64,000 nucleotides of DNA from JAEUIT01 sp034439815. Lineage in GTDB: Bacteria; Planctomycetota; Phycisphaerae; Phycisphaerales; SM1A02. Within the stretch, counting starts at the first letter, position 1, and each line of letters starts with the position of its first letter. The DNA lies in NCBI GenBank assembly GCA_034439815.1, contig JAWXBD010000091.1:1-64000 (forward strand), in the 5' to 3' direction. Below, one piece after another: positions 17,954 to 27,801 of this stretch. The position numbers and the translations under genes are program-made. The notes under the pieces were generated by a model, which worked only from the letters and a program-made list of their open reading frames with translations, was not told where the DNA came from and ran no database searches.

Positions 17954-19558
17954 ATGTCGATCTTTCCGCTGCCCGTCTTCGAAGCCGATGCTGACCCGAC
18001 CCGGCGATCGGTCATGACTGACGCGGAGATCTACGCGCGGCTCAAGCCTCCGTCGACCATCGTGGTCCGCGTGGGACGGATGAAGCTGGTCGCGGAGTAT
18101 CCGCACCACACTGATGCGAAGCCGGGGTGCGGTTCGAAGCTGGTCGCCCGCACACATCGCGGCACCGAGATCGTCGAGATGCTCACGACGACCTGCTCGA
18201 ACTCGGGCTGCGGCAAATCGGTGTCACGCTCGGAGATGCTCGAGTACATCGAGAACTCCGGCGGACGCGAGTATCCATTTCACACCGACGGACAGATTCT
18301 CCGCGTTGCGACGATCGATGACCTGAACCTCTGGTCGCAGACGCAGTCGCGCATGCATGAACTCGTCAAGATCGCGAAGGCGATTGTGGAAGAGTCCGGC
18401 CTGCCCATGAAGGTCGTCGATCTGGAACCGATCTTCGGTCAGGAACTTCTGACGGTGTATTTCCTGAGTGAGGAACGCATCGATTTCCGCGAGCTGGTGC
18501 GCGAGCTCGCCAACGCGTTTAAGACGCGGATCGAGATGCGGCAAGTCGGTGCCCGCGATGAAGCGCGGCTCGTCGCGGATTACGAACGGTGCGGTCAGCA
18601 TTGCTGCTGCAAGAACTTCCTGAAGGTGCTGAAGCCGGTTTCGATGCGCTCCGCCAAGGTGCAAAAAGCGACGCTCGATCCGCTCAAGATTTCAGGGCGC
18701 TGCGGCCGGCTCATGTGCTGCCTCCGCTACGAGGATGAGACCTACGAAGACCTGAAGAGCCGGCTTCCGAAGAGCAAGACGCGTGTTGGAACCAGTGAAG
18801 GTCCAGGCATCGTCATCGACGGAAAGATCCTGGTGCAGCTGGTGCTCGTGAAACTCGAGCACGACGGCAGCGAGATCGCTGTGCCGGTCGAGGAGCTGCT
18901 CGATCCCAACGAGTGCCCGCAACCGCCGGCGCAACCGCCGCTCCCGCCGCCCCGCCCGTCGCGTCCGTCGCGCCTGTCGCGTCAGGACGCCTCGCGCGAT
19001 GTCCCGTCGGGAGCGTCGTCGGCACATTCCACCGCTCCATCACCCGTCGAGTCTCCGAAGCAGCCGCCGGCAGCGCCCGCAGCATCGGATCCACTCCGGG
19101 GCCTGTCGCCCCAAGAGGTCGAGCGCCGGATCAGCGATCGCGACCGGCGCGACCGGGGACAGCGCCCGCGCGACGATCAGCAGGACGCATTCCGGGCCTC
19201 CAGCGAGGCTGGAGAACCGTCGGCCGAACCGGCGTTGCCTGCCGAGGGAGCGCAGTCGGACGGGTCGGCATCGCCCGCGCGCGAGCGCAAGCGCCGTCGC
19301 CGTCGTCGTCGACGCGGCGATGGTGCAGCGAGTGGTGGCGAGTCGGGCGGCGCAGCGGGCGGCGACGATGATTCGCCCGACCCGCCATCCCAACTTCCAT
19401 CCCAACCACCATCCCAACTACCTACAGACCAACGACCTAGTGATGGGCAGGTGCTCGGCGATGCGTCGACACCCGATTCTCCCGCGGCTGGTGGCGGCAA
19501 GCGGCGCCGTCGCCGGCGAGGCCGAGGTCGCAAGGGCGACGGGCCAGCTCCGGATTGA
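17954..19558 (+). CDS. RicT/PSP1-family protein with long disordered tail
   Basis: A 534-residue protein. The N-terminal 310 residues form the PSP1 C-terminal domain of RicT (YaaT), which in Bacillus works with RicA and RicF in mRNA maturation and carries iron-sulfur ligands. The family hallmark is visible as YERCGQHCCCKNFLKVLKP and ISGRCGRLMCCLRYE. An extra cysteine-containing segment lies before it (TTTCSNSGCGKSVSRSEML). Residues 315-534 are disordered, rich in Pro, Ser, Arg and Gly, with a poly-Arg run (ERKRRRRRRRR) and a Pro-Ser-Gln repeat. The basic tail could bind RNA. The signal peptidase gene starts 60 bases downstream. Confidence 0.85.
   Translation: MSIFPLPVFEADADPTRRSVMTDAEIYARLKPPSTIVVRVGRMKLVAEYPHHTDAKPGCGSKLVARTHRGTEIVEMLTTTCSNSGCGKSVSRSEMLEYIENSGGREYPFHTDGQILRVATIDDLNLWSQTQSRMHELVKIAKAIVEESGLPMKVVDLEPIFGQELLTVYFLSEERIDFRELVRELANAFKTRIEMRQVGARDEARLVADYERCGQHCCCKNFLKVLKPVSMRSAKVQKATLDPLKISGRCGRLMCCLRYEDETYEDLKSRLPKSKTRVGTSEGPGIVIDGKILVQLVLVKLEHDGSEIAVPVEELLDPNECPQPPAQPPLPPPRPSRPSRLSRQDASRDVPSGASSAHSTAPSPVESPKQPPAAPAASDPLRGLSPQEVERRISDRDRRDRGQRPRDDQQDAFRASSEAGEPSAEPALPAEGAQSDGSASPARERKRRRRRRRRGDGAASGGESGGAAGGDDDSPDPPSQLPSQPPSQLPTDQRPSDGQVLGDASTPDSPAAGGGKRRRRRRGRGRKGDGPAPD
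19384..19419. repeat. 12-base tandem repeat in the RicT tail
   Basis: Three copies of a 12-base unit (ccatcccaac core) encode PSQL-PSQP-PSQL in the disordered tail of the RicT-like protein. In-frame slippage could change the tail length. Confidence 0.75.
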
Positions 19559-19617
19559 TGCCACATGTTTGTGCCGGCCATGCCAGAGCCTGACGCACGC
19601 AGTGTTTGGAAACCCTC

Positions 19618-21264
19618 ATGTCAGACCCACTGCACTCCCCGGCCTCCGCGCACCCAGCGCCTTCTGCGGAAACCAACGTCGTCGACACCCTTCAGTCGCT
19701 GACCGTGGCGTTCGCGCTGGCGATGACCGTGCGCTCCTTTGTGACGGAAGGGTTTGTCATTCCGACGGGCTCGATGGCCCCCACACTTGCCGGTGCCCAC
19801 TTCAGTTTTCGTTCACCGGAGACGGCCTACGAGTACTCGATCGACTTCGGTCCGGTGCTGGGCGCGGCAGCAATGAACGGCGGGCAGCTGCCGCAAGGGT
19901 CTCGCGGGCTGGTGGACCCGATGATCAATCCCCTGGTGCCGATCGCGCAATGGGACTACCGAAAGATCACGAGTGAAGCGCGGATGGGTGACAGGGTCCT
20001 GGTCCTGAAGTACCTCTATGCGTTCTCCGAGCCCCAGCGCTGGGATGTTGTGGTCTTCAAGAACCCGACCGATCCGGTCGGCGACACGCAGAACTACATC
20101 AAGCGGCTTGTGGGCATCGAGAACGAGCAGCTGCTGACGGTCGACGGCGACGTCTGGACGGCGCCACTCGGTGCACCGCTGGCGGACTTTCGTGTGCAGC
20201 GGAAGCCCGAACATGTCCAGCGGGCGGTGTGGCAGCCCGTTCACGATTCCGATTACGTTCCGGTCGATCCGCAGGCGATGAGCCAGCGGATGGGTCGGTC
20301 GTACGACGGTCCTCCATGGGTCGGTGAGCACTGGGACACGAGCGGCCGCGCGTATCACTGCGACACCGCCGAGCCCACGACACTGCACTGGCGGGCTGCC
20401 ACCATGCCGATCGACGACCGCTGCGGCTACAACGCGCTGCAGCTTCGTGAAACTCCGTACCCGGTCAGTGACATCCGCGTGCGGGCTGCGGTGGAGGCGG
20501 AGGACATCACGAAGTGGTCGATGGACCTCCAGCTTGAAGCCCGCTCGCACACGATGCGGTGGCAGCTGAACGACGGGAACGCGACGCTCCTCGTTGTTCG
20601 GCGCGACACGGGTGCGATCGTCGCGGAAGAGACGACGCCCTGCCGGCTGCCGGCGCAAGGTGCCAGCTGCGACATCGAATGCTGGCACGTCGATCACTCG
20701 CTGTCGCTGTGGATCAACGGGACGAAGATGGCGGAGCTGGTCTACGACCACTGGACGCCGGAGGACCGCGTCCGATTCTCGTTCCCCGGACTCGACCTCG
20801 AGACCTACCGACGCACGCCGGTCGGTCCGCTGCCGGACGCCGCGCTGCTGGCGTGGAACGTCGCCGGATCGCCGGTCACGTTTCACCACGTCGCCGTCGA
20901 CCGCGATCTCTACTACCGGCCGAACGGACTCGCGCCGGGCAACCAGTGCCCGACGAACGGTCCATTTGTGCAGGGGCTCGCGTTCGGCAGTGACCTGAAC
21001 GCCCCTGCCCAGCTGGAGGCCGATCAGTTCCTGATGATGGGCGACAACTCGGCGTACAGCCGCGACGGCCGGGTCTGGGGGCGACCGCATCCGCTCGTGC
21101 AGGCGCAGCTCGGCGAGACATCGCCCTTTATCGTGCCGCGCGAGCTGCTTCTCGGGAAGGCATGGTGCGTGTACTTCCCGGCGCCGCTGCCCGTCCGCAT
21201 GCCTGATGGACGCTCTGGGAAGGCGATTGTGCCGGACATCGGGAGCAACCGCTTCATTCGCTGA
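19618..21264 (+). CDS. lepB: Signal peptidase I with a large internal insertion
   Basis: This membrane protease removes signal peptides from exported proteins. In the 548-residue product the single membrane segment (residues 25-42) precedes the catalytic Ser52 in GFVIPTGSMAPTL. The catalytic Lys131 lies in MGDRVLVLKYLYAF. The box D-like strand is RWDVVVFKNPTDP and box E is FLMMGDNSAYSRDGRVWG. Between box D and box E is an insertion of about 260 residues (roughly 175-440). It has beta-sandwich-like features (WSMDLQLEARSHTMRWQLND, ECWHVDHSLSLWING), reminiscent of LamG-like folds. Typical enzymes have 200-300 residues. The ATG at 19618 is preferred over an upstream TTG. Confidence 0.9.
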   Translation: MSDPLHSPASAHPAPSAETNVVDTLQSLTVAFALAMTVRSFVTEGFVIPTGSMAPTLAGAHFSFRSPETAYEYSIDFGPVLGAAAMNGGQLPQGSRGLVDPMINPLVPIAQWDYRKITSEARMGDRVLVLKYLYAFSEPQRWDVVVFKNPTDPVGDTQNYIKRLVGIENEQLLTVDGDVWTAPLGAPLADFRVQRKPEHVQRAVWQPVHDSDYVPVDPQAMSQRMGRSYDGPPWVGEHWDTSGRAYHCDTAEPTTLHWRAATMPIDDRCGYNALQLRETPYPVSDIRVRAAVEAEDITKWSMDLQLEARSHTMRWQLNDGNATLLVVRRDTGAIVAEETTPCRLPAQGASCDIECWHVDHSLSLWINGTKMAELVYDHWTPEDRVRFSFPGLDLETYRRTPVGPLPDAALLAWNVAGSPVTFHHVAVDRDLYYRPNGLAPGNQCPTNGPFVQGLAFGSDLNAPAQLEADQFLMMGDNSAYSRDGRVWGRPHPLVQAQLGETSPFIVPRELLLGKAWCVYFPAPLPVRMPDGRSGKAIVPDIGSNRFIR

Positions 21265-21475
21265 TCCGTGGCGCGGAAGCACTTAGGCGTCGAATTCCCA
21301 AAAACACGCGTGCCTTCCCCGGACGCTGCGGTATGTTGGATCGGCCGCCTCTCAGTGCGAGTTGCTCGCGCGCGGCGAGTTGGTTTATCAGACGTCGACA
21401 CCGCTCCGCCCGCGTGGGTAGCGCTGTCGATGCTTCGATGCCTTTCGACCCCATAGTCCATCTCTGGAGAAGCCT

Positions 21476-23170
<1,695 letters not shown>

Positions 23171-23206
23171 TTGAGCCCCCGCCAAAGATCGGCAACGTAA
23201 AACATC

Positions 23207-23247
23207 GGACGCCCTCGCACGGTTCACCTTGCGAGGGCGTCCTTTTT
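23207..23247 (+). terminator. Rho-independent terminator
   Basis: A perfect 13-base-pair stem (23207-23219 with 23230-23242, GGACGCCCTCGCA in the left arm) encloses a 10-base loop and is followed by TTTTT at 23243-23247. It ends the FG-GAP protein transcript. Confidence 0.92.
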
Positions 23248-23269
23248 CTCTACGGTGAGTTTTGCGAAC

Positions 23270-23280
23270 GGGGGGGGGGG
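23270..23280. repeat. Poly-G tract of 11
   Basis: Eleven consecutive G residues followed by c-g-c-c-c-c-c lie about 50 bases upstream of the next start codon, between the terminator and that gene. Such tracts are prone to slippage and to sequencing error. If transcribed, the run could pair with the following C run. Confidence 0.8.
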
Positions 23281-23329
23281 CGCCCCCATCGTCCGCCGCT
23301 TCCAATCGGCTCTGGCATGGGAGACTTCG

Positions 23330-24121
23330 ATGCCTCGTCTACACGCTGTGACTGTCGCGCTCGGCTCGTTCGCCGTTCCTCCCGCGGTGTTCGCCGGGGA
23401 CTTCACCATCCAGTCAGCGGACACCCGCTCCTTCACGGGCGGCAGCGAGTGCCAGCTGGAATGCGACGCGCGGACGCAGGGGTTCTGCGCGTTGGCCTGC
23501 GATCATGTCACAGACTTCGTCAGCGAGTTTTCAAACGTCGACGTGGTGCTCTCCGCCAGATTGATCAGCGCCAGGGCGTCGGTGGAAGCGAAGACGCTGG
23601 GCGGCCCGGTGCCGGCCTCGGCGACGGCGGGCTACGGCATCGAGTTCTCCGTCTCTGAACCGACCCACGTGTACGTGGAGTGGCGCGATCTTGATGTGCC
23701 CGCGCTGACCGACTTCCTCCCTGACAGGCTGCCTTTGTCGGGCGTGTGGATCGGCGAACTCGCCGCCGGGCACCACTTCGTGTTCGACACGATGACGGTC
23801 AACGGGGCCGGCGCCACGTCGTCCGGGCTGCTCATTCGCGTCATTGAGCGCGTCATTGCGGACATTCATGCCGATTGTGATGCCGACGGTGTCGCTGACT
23901 GGCAGGAGATCGTGGACGGTTCGCAGACCGATGCAGACGAGGACGGCGTTCCCGATGAGTGCGGAACTGACCCGGCGGATCTGAACGACGACGGCCTCAT
24001 TGGCGCTCTCGACCTCGCGATTCTGCTCGGGCAGTGGGGTGGTCCTGGCAGCGCCGACTTGGACGGCAGCGGCCACGTCGGTCCGTCCGATCTCGCCATC
24101 GTGCTGGGCTCGTGGACGTGA
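23330..24121 (+). CDS. Secreted protein with EF-hand tail, unknown function
   Basis: A 263-residue exported protein beginning at the ATG at 23330 with a GGGAG ribosome site. A signal peptide (VTVALGSFAVPPAVFAG) precedes a beta-rich domain of about 170 residues with two Cys-rich spots (ECQLECDARTQGFCALACD). A thrombospondin-3-like Asp loop follows (DADEDGVPDECG). The protein ends in the same paired EF-hand tail as its upstream neighbour (DLAILLGQWGGPG, DLAIVLGSWT). The tail is the only recognisable part. The core may bind a surface ligand or polysaccharide, but nothing in the sequence proves it. Confidence 0.7.
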   Translation: MPRLHAVTVALGSFAVPPAVFAGDFTIQSADTRSFTGGSECQLECDARTQGFCALACDHVTDFVSEFSNVDVVLSARLISARASVEAKTLGGPVPASATAGYGIEFSVSEPTHVYVEWRDLDVPALTDFLPDRLPLSGVWIGELAAGHHFVFDTMTVNGAGATSSGLLIRVIERVIADIHADCDADGVADWQEIVDGSQTDADEDGVPDECGTDPADLNDDGLIGALDLAILLGQWGGPGSADLDGSGHVGPSDLAIVLGSWT

Positions 24122-24195
24122 CGCGCAGCGGCTGATGGCCGCTCGAAGGCACCTGCTACGCTCCGGCGACACGCTCCCGGAGATGACGTTCCATC

Positions 24196-24996
24196 ATGGC
24201 TATCGAATCGGAATTGCCGCTCGCCGGTCGGCGGGCCCTCGTTTCAGGCAGCACCCAAGGCATCGGCAAGGCGATCGCGATGGCATTCGCCGCGGCCGGC
24301 ACCACAGTCGATCTCATGGGCCGCAACGAAGACGGCCTCGCCCGGGTGCTCAAGGAACTGCCGACGCCAGAGGGTCAGGCGCACAGCACGCTCGTCGCCG
24401 ACTTCGGCGATTGGCGCAAGGTTGAGGCGGCCGCGCAGGCGTACGCGAAGACATCGGGGCCTGTCCACATTCTCGTCAACAACACGGGCGGACCCCCCGC
24501 GGGCCTCGCGATCGATGCCCGTCCCGACGAGTACATCACGGCGATGTCCATGCACATCGCGTGCTTCCAGGCGCTCGCCCAGGCGTGTGTGCCCGGCATG
24601 CGCGAAGCGAACTACGGCCGGATCATCAACATCACCTCGACATCGGTGGTGACGCCGATCAAGGGGCTTGGCGTGTCGAACACCGTCCGCGCCGCCGTCG
24701 CCAACTGGACGAAGACGCTGGCGACCGAGCTCGGCCGATTCAACATCACAGTCAACAACATCCTGCCCGGCTTCACGAAGACGGCACGGCTCGAGTCGCT
24801 CTTCAAGGGCAAGGCGTCGCGCGCTGGCTCGACAGTTGATGAAGTCGAACGCGATGCCATCGCGACCATCCCCGCCGGGCGGCTCGGCGCTCCGGAAGAG
24901 ATCGCGGCCGTCGCGCTGTTTCTTGCAAGCCCCGCGGCGAGCTACGTAAACGGCGTGAACCTTCCGGTCGACGGCGGGCGGCTCGCCGGTCAGTGA
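24196..24996 (+). CDS. Short-chain dehydrogenase fold protein lacking the catalytic Tyr and Lys
   Basis: A 266-residue SDR-fold protein. The NAD(P)-binding motif is SGSTQGIGKAIAMAF (classical TGxxxGIG) and NNTGG stands for NNAG. The catalytic region reads INITSTSVVTPIKGLGVSNT then VRAAV. The usual Tyr-x-x-x-Lys is replaced by Ser-x-x-x-Arg. A divergent SDR subgroup has this change, often beside aldehyde dehydrogenases of aromatic catabolism. The aldehyde dehydrogenase starts 13 bases downstream and is surely cotranscribed. The protein may act without classical redox chemistry or use an alternative residue. Confidence 0.82.
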   Translation: MAIESELPLAGRRALVSGSTQGIGKAIAMAFAAAGTTVDLMGRNEDGLARVLKELPTPEGQAHSTLVADFGDWRKVEAAAQAYAKTSGPVHILVNNTGGPPAGLAIDARPDEYITAMSMHIACFQALAQACVPGMREANYGRIINITSTSVVTPIKGLGVSNTVRAAVANWTKTLATELGRFNITVNNILPGFTKTARLESLFKGKASRAGSTVDEVERDAIATIPAGRLGAPEEIAAVALFLASPAASYVNGVNLPVDGGRLAGQ

Positions 24997-25009
24997 GGTC
25001 GCACCGTCC

Positions 25010-26455
25010 ATGCAAACGCTCACGCACTTCATCAACAATCAGGATGTCGCATCGGCCGGCGGAGCTTCACTCGATGTGTTCGAACCCGCGACCGGCGAGG
25101 TGTACGCGCAGCTCCCGGACGGCGATCAGCGCGATGTGGCCCGCGCGGCGGACGCGGCGAAGGCAGCGTTTCCTGCATGGTCGCAGCTGCCGGACAGCGA
25201 GCGATCACGGCTGATGATGGCGATCGCGGACCGTATCGAACAGCGGGCGGAGGAATTCGCCGAGGCGGAGTCGCGTGATCAGGGCAAACCGGTGGCACTG
25301 GCGCGAACGATCGAGATCCCGCGCGCTGCGGCGAATCTGCGGTTCTTCGCCGGCGCGATCCTGCACGAGCGCGGCGAGTTCTACCGCACCGACGACCGCG
25401 CCATCAACTATGTGCTGCGTCAGCCGCGCGGTGTGGCGGGCTGCATTTCGCCGTGGAATCTGCCGCTGTACCTGTTCACGTGGAAGATCGCGCCAGCGCT
25501 TGCGACAGGCAACACGGTCGTCGCCAAGCCAAGCGAACTGACTCCGTGGACTGCGTGGATGCTGGGGCAGGTGTGCCGCGATGTAAAGCTGCCGCCGGGT
25601 GTTTTGAACATCGTGCACGGGACAGGCAAAAACGTCGGTCACGAGATCGTCGCGCATCCCGATGTCTCGACGATCAGTTTTACGGGCGGAACGGCGACGG
25701 GCGCGAGCATCGCGTCGACGGCCGCGCCCATGTTCAAGAAGGTCTCGCTCGAGATGGGCGGCAAGAACGCGACGATCATCTGCGACGACGCCGATTTCAC
25801 GAAGGCGATGCCGACGATCGTTCGCAGCGCGTTTCAGAATCAAGGCGAGATCTGCCTGTGCGGCTCGCGCATCATTGTGCATCGCGCCGTTCTGAAGAAG
25901 TTCACCGAGCAGTTCGTCGCGACTGCCTCATCGCTCATCACAGGCGATCCGAAGGCTGCGAACACCGACATGGGCGCGATCGTCTCCGAGCAGCATCTTC
26001 AGAAAATCGAAAGCTACGTGACGCTCGCGAAGATGGAAGGCGGCAAAGTCGCGCTCGGCGGCAACCGTGCGAAAGGGGTTGGGCAGCGCTGCCGCAACGG
26101 CTGGTTCCACGAGCCCACGGTCATCGTCGGCCTCTCTCCGTCGTGCCACACCGCGACGGAGGAGATCTTCGGACCGGTCGTCACCATTCACGGTGTCGAT
26201 GACCACGGCGAAGCCGTGCAGGTCGCGAACTGCACGAAGTACGGGCTTGCGTGTTCCGTGTGGGGGCGCGACATCGAGCGGCTGCATCGCATGGCCGCGA
26301 AGATCGACGCCGGCGTGATCTGGATCAACACGTGGATGCTGCGCGATCTGCGCACGCCGTTCGGCGGCATGAAGCAATCGGGCGTGGGGCGTGAAGGCGG
26401 CGATGAGGCGCTGCGGTTTTTCACCGAGGCGAAGAATGTGTGCGTGGGATGGTGA
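25010..26455 (+). CDS. Aldehyde dehydrogenase, aminomuconic/hydroxymuconic semialdehyde type
   Basis: A 481-residue NAD(P)-dependent dehydrogenase oxidising an aldehyde to an acid. The catalytic Cys lies in NQGEICLCGSRI and the general-base Glu in VSLEMGGKNATII. Cofactor binding is by SFTGGTATG, and the signature ends TPFGGMKQSGVGREGGDEAL. The overall pattern, including the pair with the Tyr-less SDR, is closest to 2-aminomuconic or 2-hydroxymuconic semialdehyde dehydrogenases of kynurenine and catechol degradation. No other genes of those pathways are in this window, so the substrate is open. Confidence 0.85.
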   Translation: MQTLTHFINNQDVASAGGASLDVFEPATGEVYAQLPDGDQRDVARAADAAKAAFPAWSQLPDSERSRLMMAIADRIEQRAEEFAEAESRDQGKPVALARTIEIPRAAANLRFFAGAILHERGEFYRTDDRAINYVLRQPRGVAGCISPWNLPLYLFTWKIAPALATGNTVVAKPSELTPWTAWMLGQVCRDVKLPPGVLNIVHGTGKNVGHEIVAHPDVSTISFTGGTATGASIASTAAPMFKKVSLEMGGKNATIICDDADFTKAMPTIVRSAFQNQGEICLCGSRIIVHRAVLKKFTEQFVATASSLITGDPKAANTDMGAIVSEQHLQKIESYVTLAKMEGGKVALGGNRAKGVGQRCRNGWFHEPTVIVGLSPSCHTATEEIFGPVVTIHGVDDHGEAVQVANCTKYGLACSVWGRDIERLHRMAAKIDAGVIWINTWMLRDLRTPFGGMKQSGVGREGGDEALRFFTEAKNVCVGW

Positions 26456-26456
26456 G

Positions 26457-26513
26457 GGGCGGCTGCCTGCTGAGGGTGAGCACGTCGCACATATCCGCAG
26501 AAGGCAGCCGCCC
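26457..26513. terminator. Inverted repeat between convergent genes
   Basis: A perfect 12-base stem (GGGCGGCTGCCT at 26457-26468 with 26502-26513) and a 33-base loop lie exactly between the ends of the aldehyde dehydrogenase and apaG genes. It could end both transcripts, although no T-run follows on either strand. Confidence 0.5.
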
Positions 26514-26924
26514 TCACTCGGCCAGCCCCGACACCAGATAAAACCGTCCGACGGTCGCGCTGATGACTGTGCCGTCGTCGCGCTCGATGTCGTAGATCCC
26601 TTCCATCGTTCCCCATGGCGTGTTCAGCGGGCAGAACGAGGAGTAGTCGAACTTTTCGCCGGGCGCGAGCGTGGGGAACTGACCGACGACGCCGGGGCCC
26701 TTGACTTCGTGGCGCTCGCCGCCGGCGTCGACGATGATCCAGTGGCGATTCTTCAGCGTCAGTCTGTGATCACTCTCGTTGGAGATCACGATCTTGTACG
26801 CGAACAGAAACTTTCGCTGGCGCGGATCGGACTGCGCGGAAAGATAGTTCGGCTGAACCTGAACGCGCACACCTTCGGTCATCGTGTCGGAACCGTGCGA
26901 TTTCAGTGCGGCGGAGGCGGGCAT
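26514..26924 (-). CDS. apaG: ApaG protein
   Basis: A 136-residue single fibronectin-III-like beta-sandwich protein of the ApaG family. Family marks are the segment KIVISNESDHRLTLKNRHW, the motif VKGPGVVGQFPTLAPGEKFD and the ending GTMEGIYDIERDDG. ApaG has been linked to cobalt/magnesium resistance and dinucleotide polyphosphate handling; its biochemical role is not settled. The ATG at 26924 adds about 14 residues before the core; an internal ATG (MTEGVRV) is an alternative. trpC lies 61 bases upstream on the same strand. Confidence 0.9.
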   Translation of the reverse strand: MPASAALKSHGSDTMTEGVRVQVQPNYLSAQSDPRQRKFLFAYKIVISNESDHRLTLKNRHWIIVDAGGERHEVKGPGVVGQFPTLAPGEKFDYSSFCPLNTPWGTMEGIYDIERDDGTVISATVGRFYLVSGLAE

Positions 26925-26985
26925 CAGGGACGGAGTATAGCGCGCGATCGCATCTTCGTTCGGTCTGGGTCAATCGTTCTCGCCC

Positions 26986-27801
26986 TCATTCGTTCTCGCC
27001 AAGCAGGCGGGCGAGCGCGCGTCCGGGGTCGGGCTGCTTCATGAGGTACTCGCCCACGAGAGCGATGTTGACACCATGCTCACGAAGTCGCTTGAGATCC
27101 TCCCGGCTCGTGATGCCCGATTCACTGACCAGCACGTCGCGGTTTTCGACCAGTTCTGCAAGGCGAAACGTGTGCGTGATGCTGGTGGTCATCGACGACA
27201 AGTCGCGATTGTTGATGCCGAGCAGCGAGTAGCCCGGGTGCGGAAATCCGATGTGATTCTTCACCTTCAGCAGGTTCTCCATGCTGTGCACTTCAACAAG
27301 CGTTGTGAGCCCGAGCTCGATCGCGAGGATCTGAAGGTCGATGATCTTGGACTCAGACAGCACTTCCGCGATCAGCAGCACAGCATCGGCACCCGCCGCC
27401 ATCGCTTCCCACACCTGGTACTCATCGACGATGAAGTCCTTCCGCAGCACCGGGAGCGGAACCGCTTCGCGGATCAAGTGGATGTATTCGAGCTTGCCTC
27501 CGAAGTCATGTTCGTCGGTGAGACACGAGATCGCGGCGGCTCCGGCGTGGTGATAGGCTTTCGCCAAGGCCACCGGATCAAAGTCAGCTCGGATGATTCC
27601 GGCGGACGGACTCTTCCGCTTGATCTCCGCGATAATCCGCGTTTCCTCGTGATGGTGCGCGTCAACGACGGCGCGAAAGAAATTACGGGGGCGCGGCAGC
27701 TCGGCGCACAATCGCTTCAATGACTCGAGCGGCGTCACTTCGCGGGCGCGAGCCACTTCCTCGCGTTTGCGGGCAACGATCGCGTCGAGCAACGAACTCA
27801 T
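26986..27801 (-). CDS. trpC: Indole-3-glycerol phosphate synthase
   Basis: A tryptophan biosynthesis enzyme closing the indole ring of CdRP. The 271-residue TIM barrel carries IIAEIKRKSPSAG with the catalytic Lys, LTDEHDFGGKLEYI, LRKDFIVDEYQVWEA, LLIAEVLS, LVEVHS, GINNRDL and SESGI. The start at the ATG at 27801 gives the family N-terminus (SSLLDAIVARKREEVA). No other trp genes are nearby, so it is an orphan of the trp pathway. The start overlaps by two bases that of the divergent CPBP protease gene. Confidence 0.95.
   Translation of the reverse strand: MSSLLDAIVARKREEVARAREVTPLESLKRLCAELPRPRNFFRAVVDAHHHEETRIIAEIKRKSPSAGIIRADFDPVALAKAYHHAGAAAISCLTDEHDFGGKLEYIHLIREAVPLPVLRKDFIVDEYQVWEAMAAGADAVLLIAEVLSESKIIDLQILAIELGLTTLVEVHSMENLLKVKNHIGFPHPGYSLLGINNRDLSSMTTSITHTFRLAELVENRDVLVSESGITSREDLKRLREHGVNIALVGEYLMKQPDPGRALARLLGENE

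Noticed and set aside
19813..21282. 489-codon minus-strand frame opposite the signal peptidase
   Set aside because: Antisense shadow of lepB, biased to Arg, Val and His, with no family signature.
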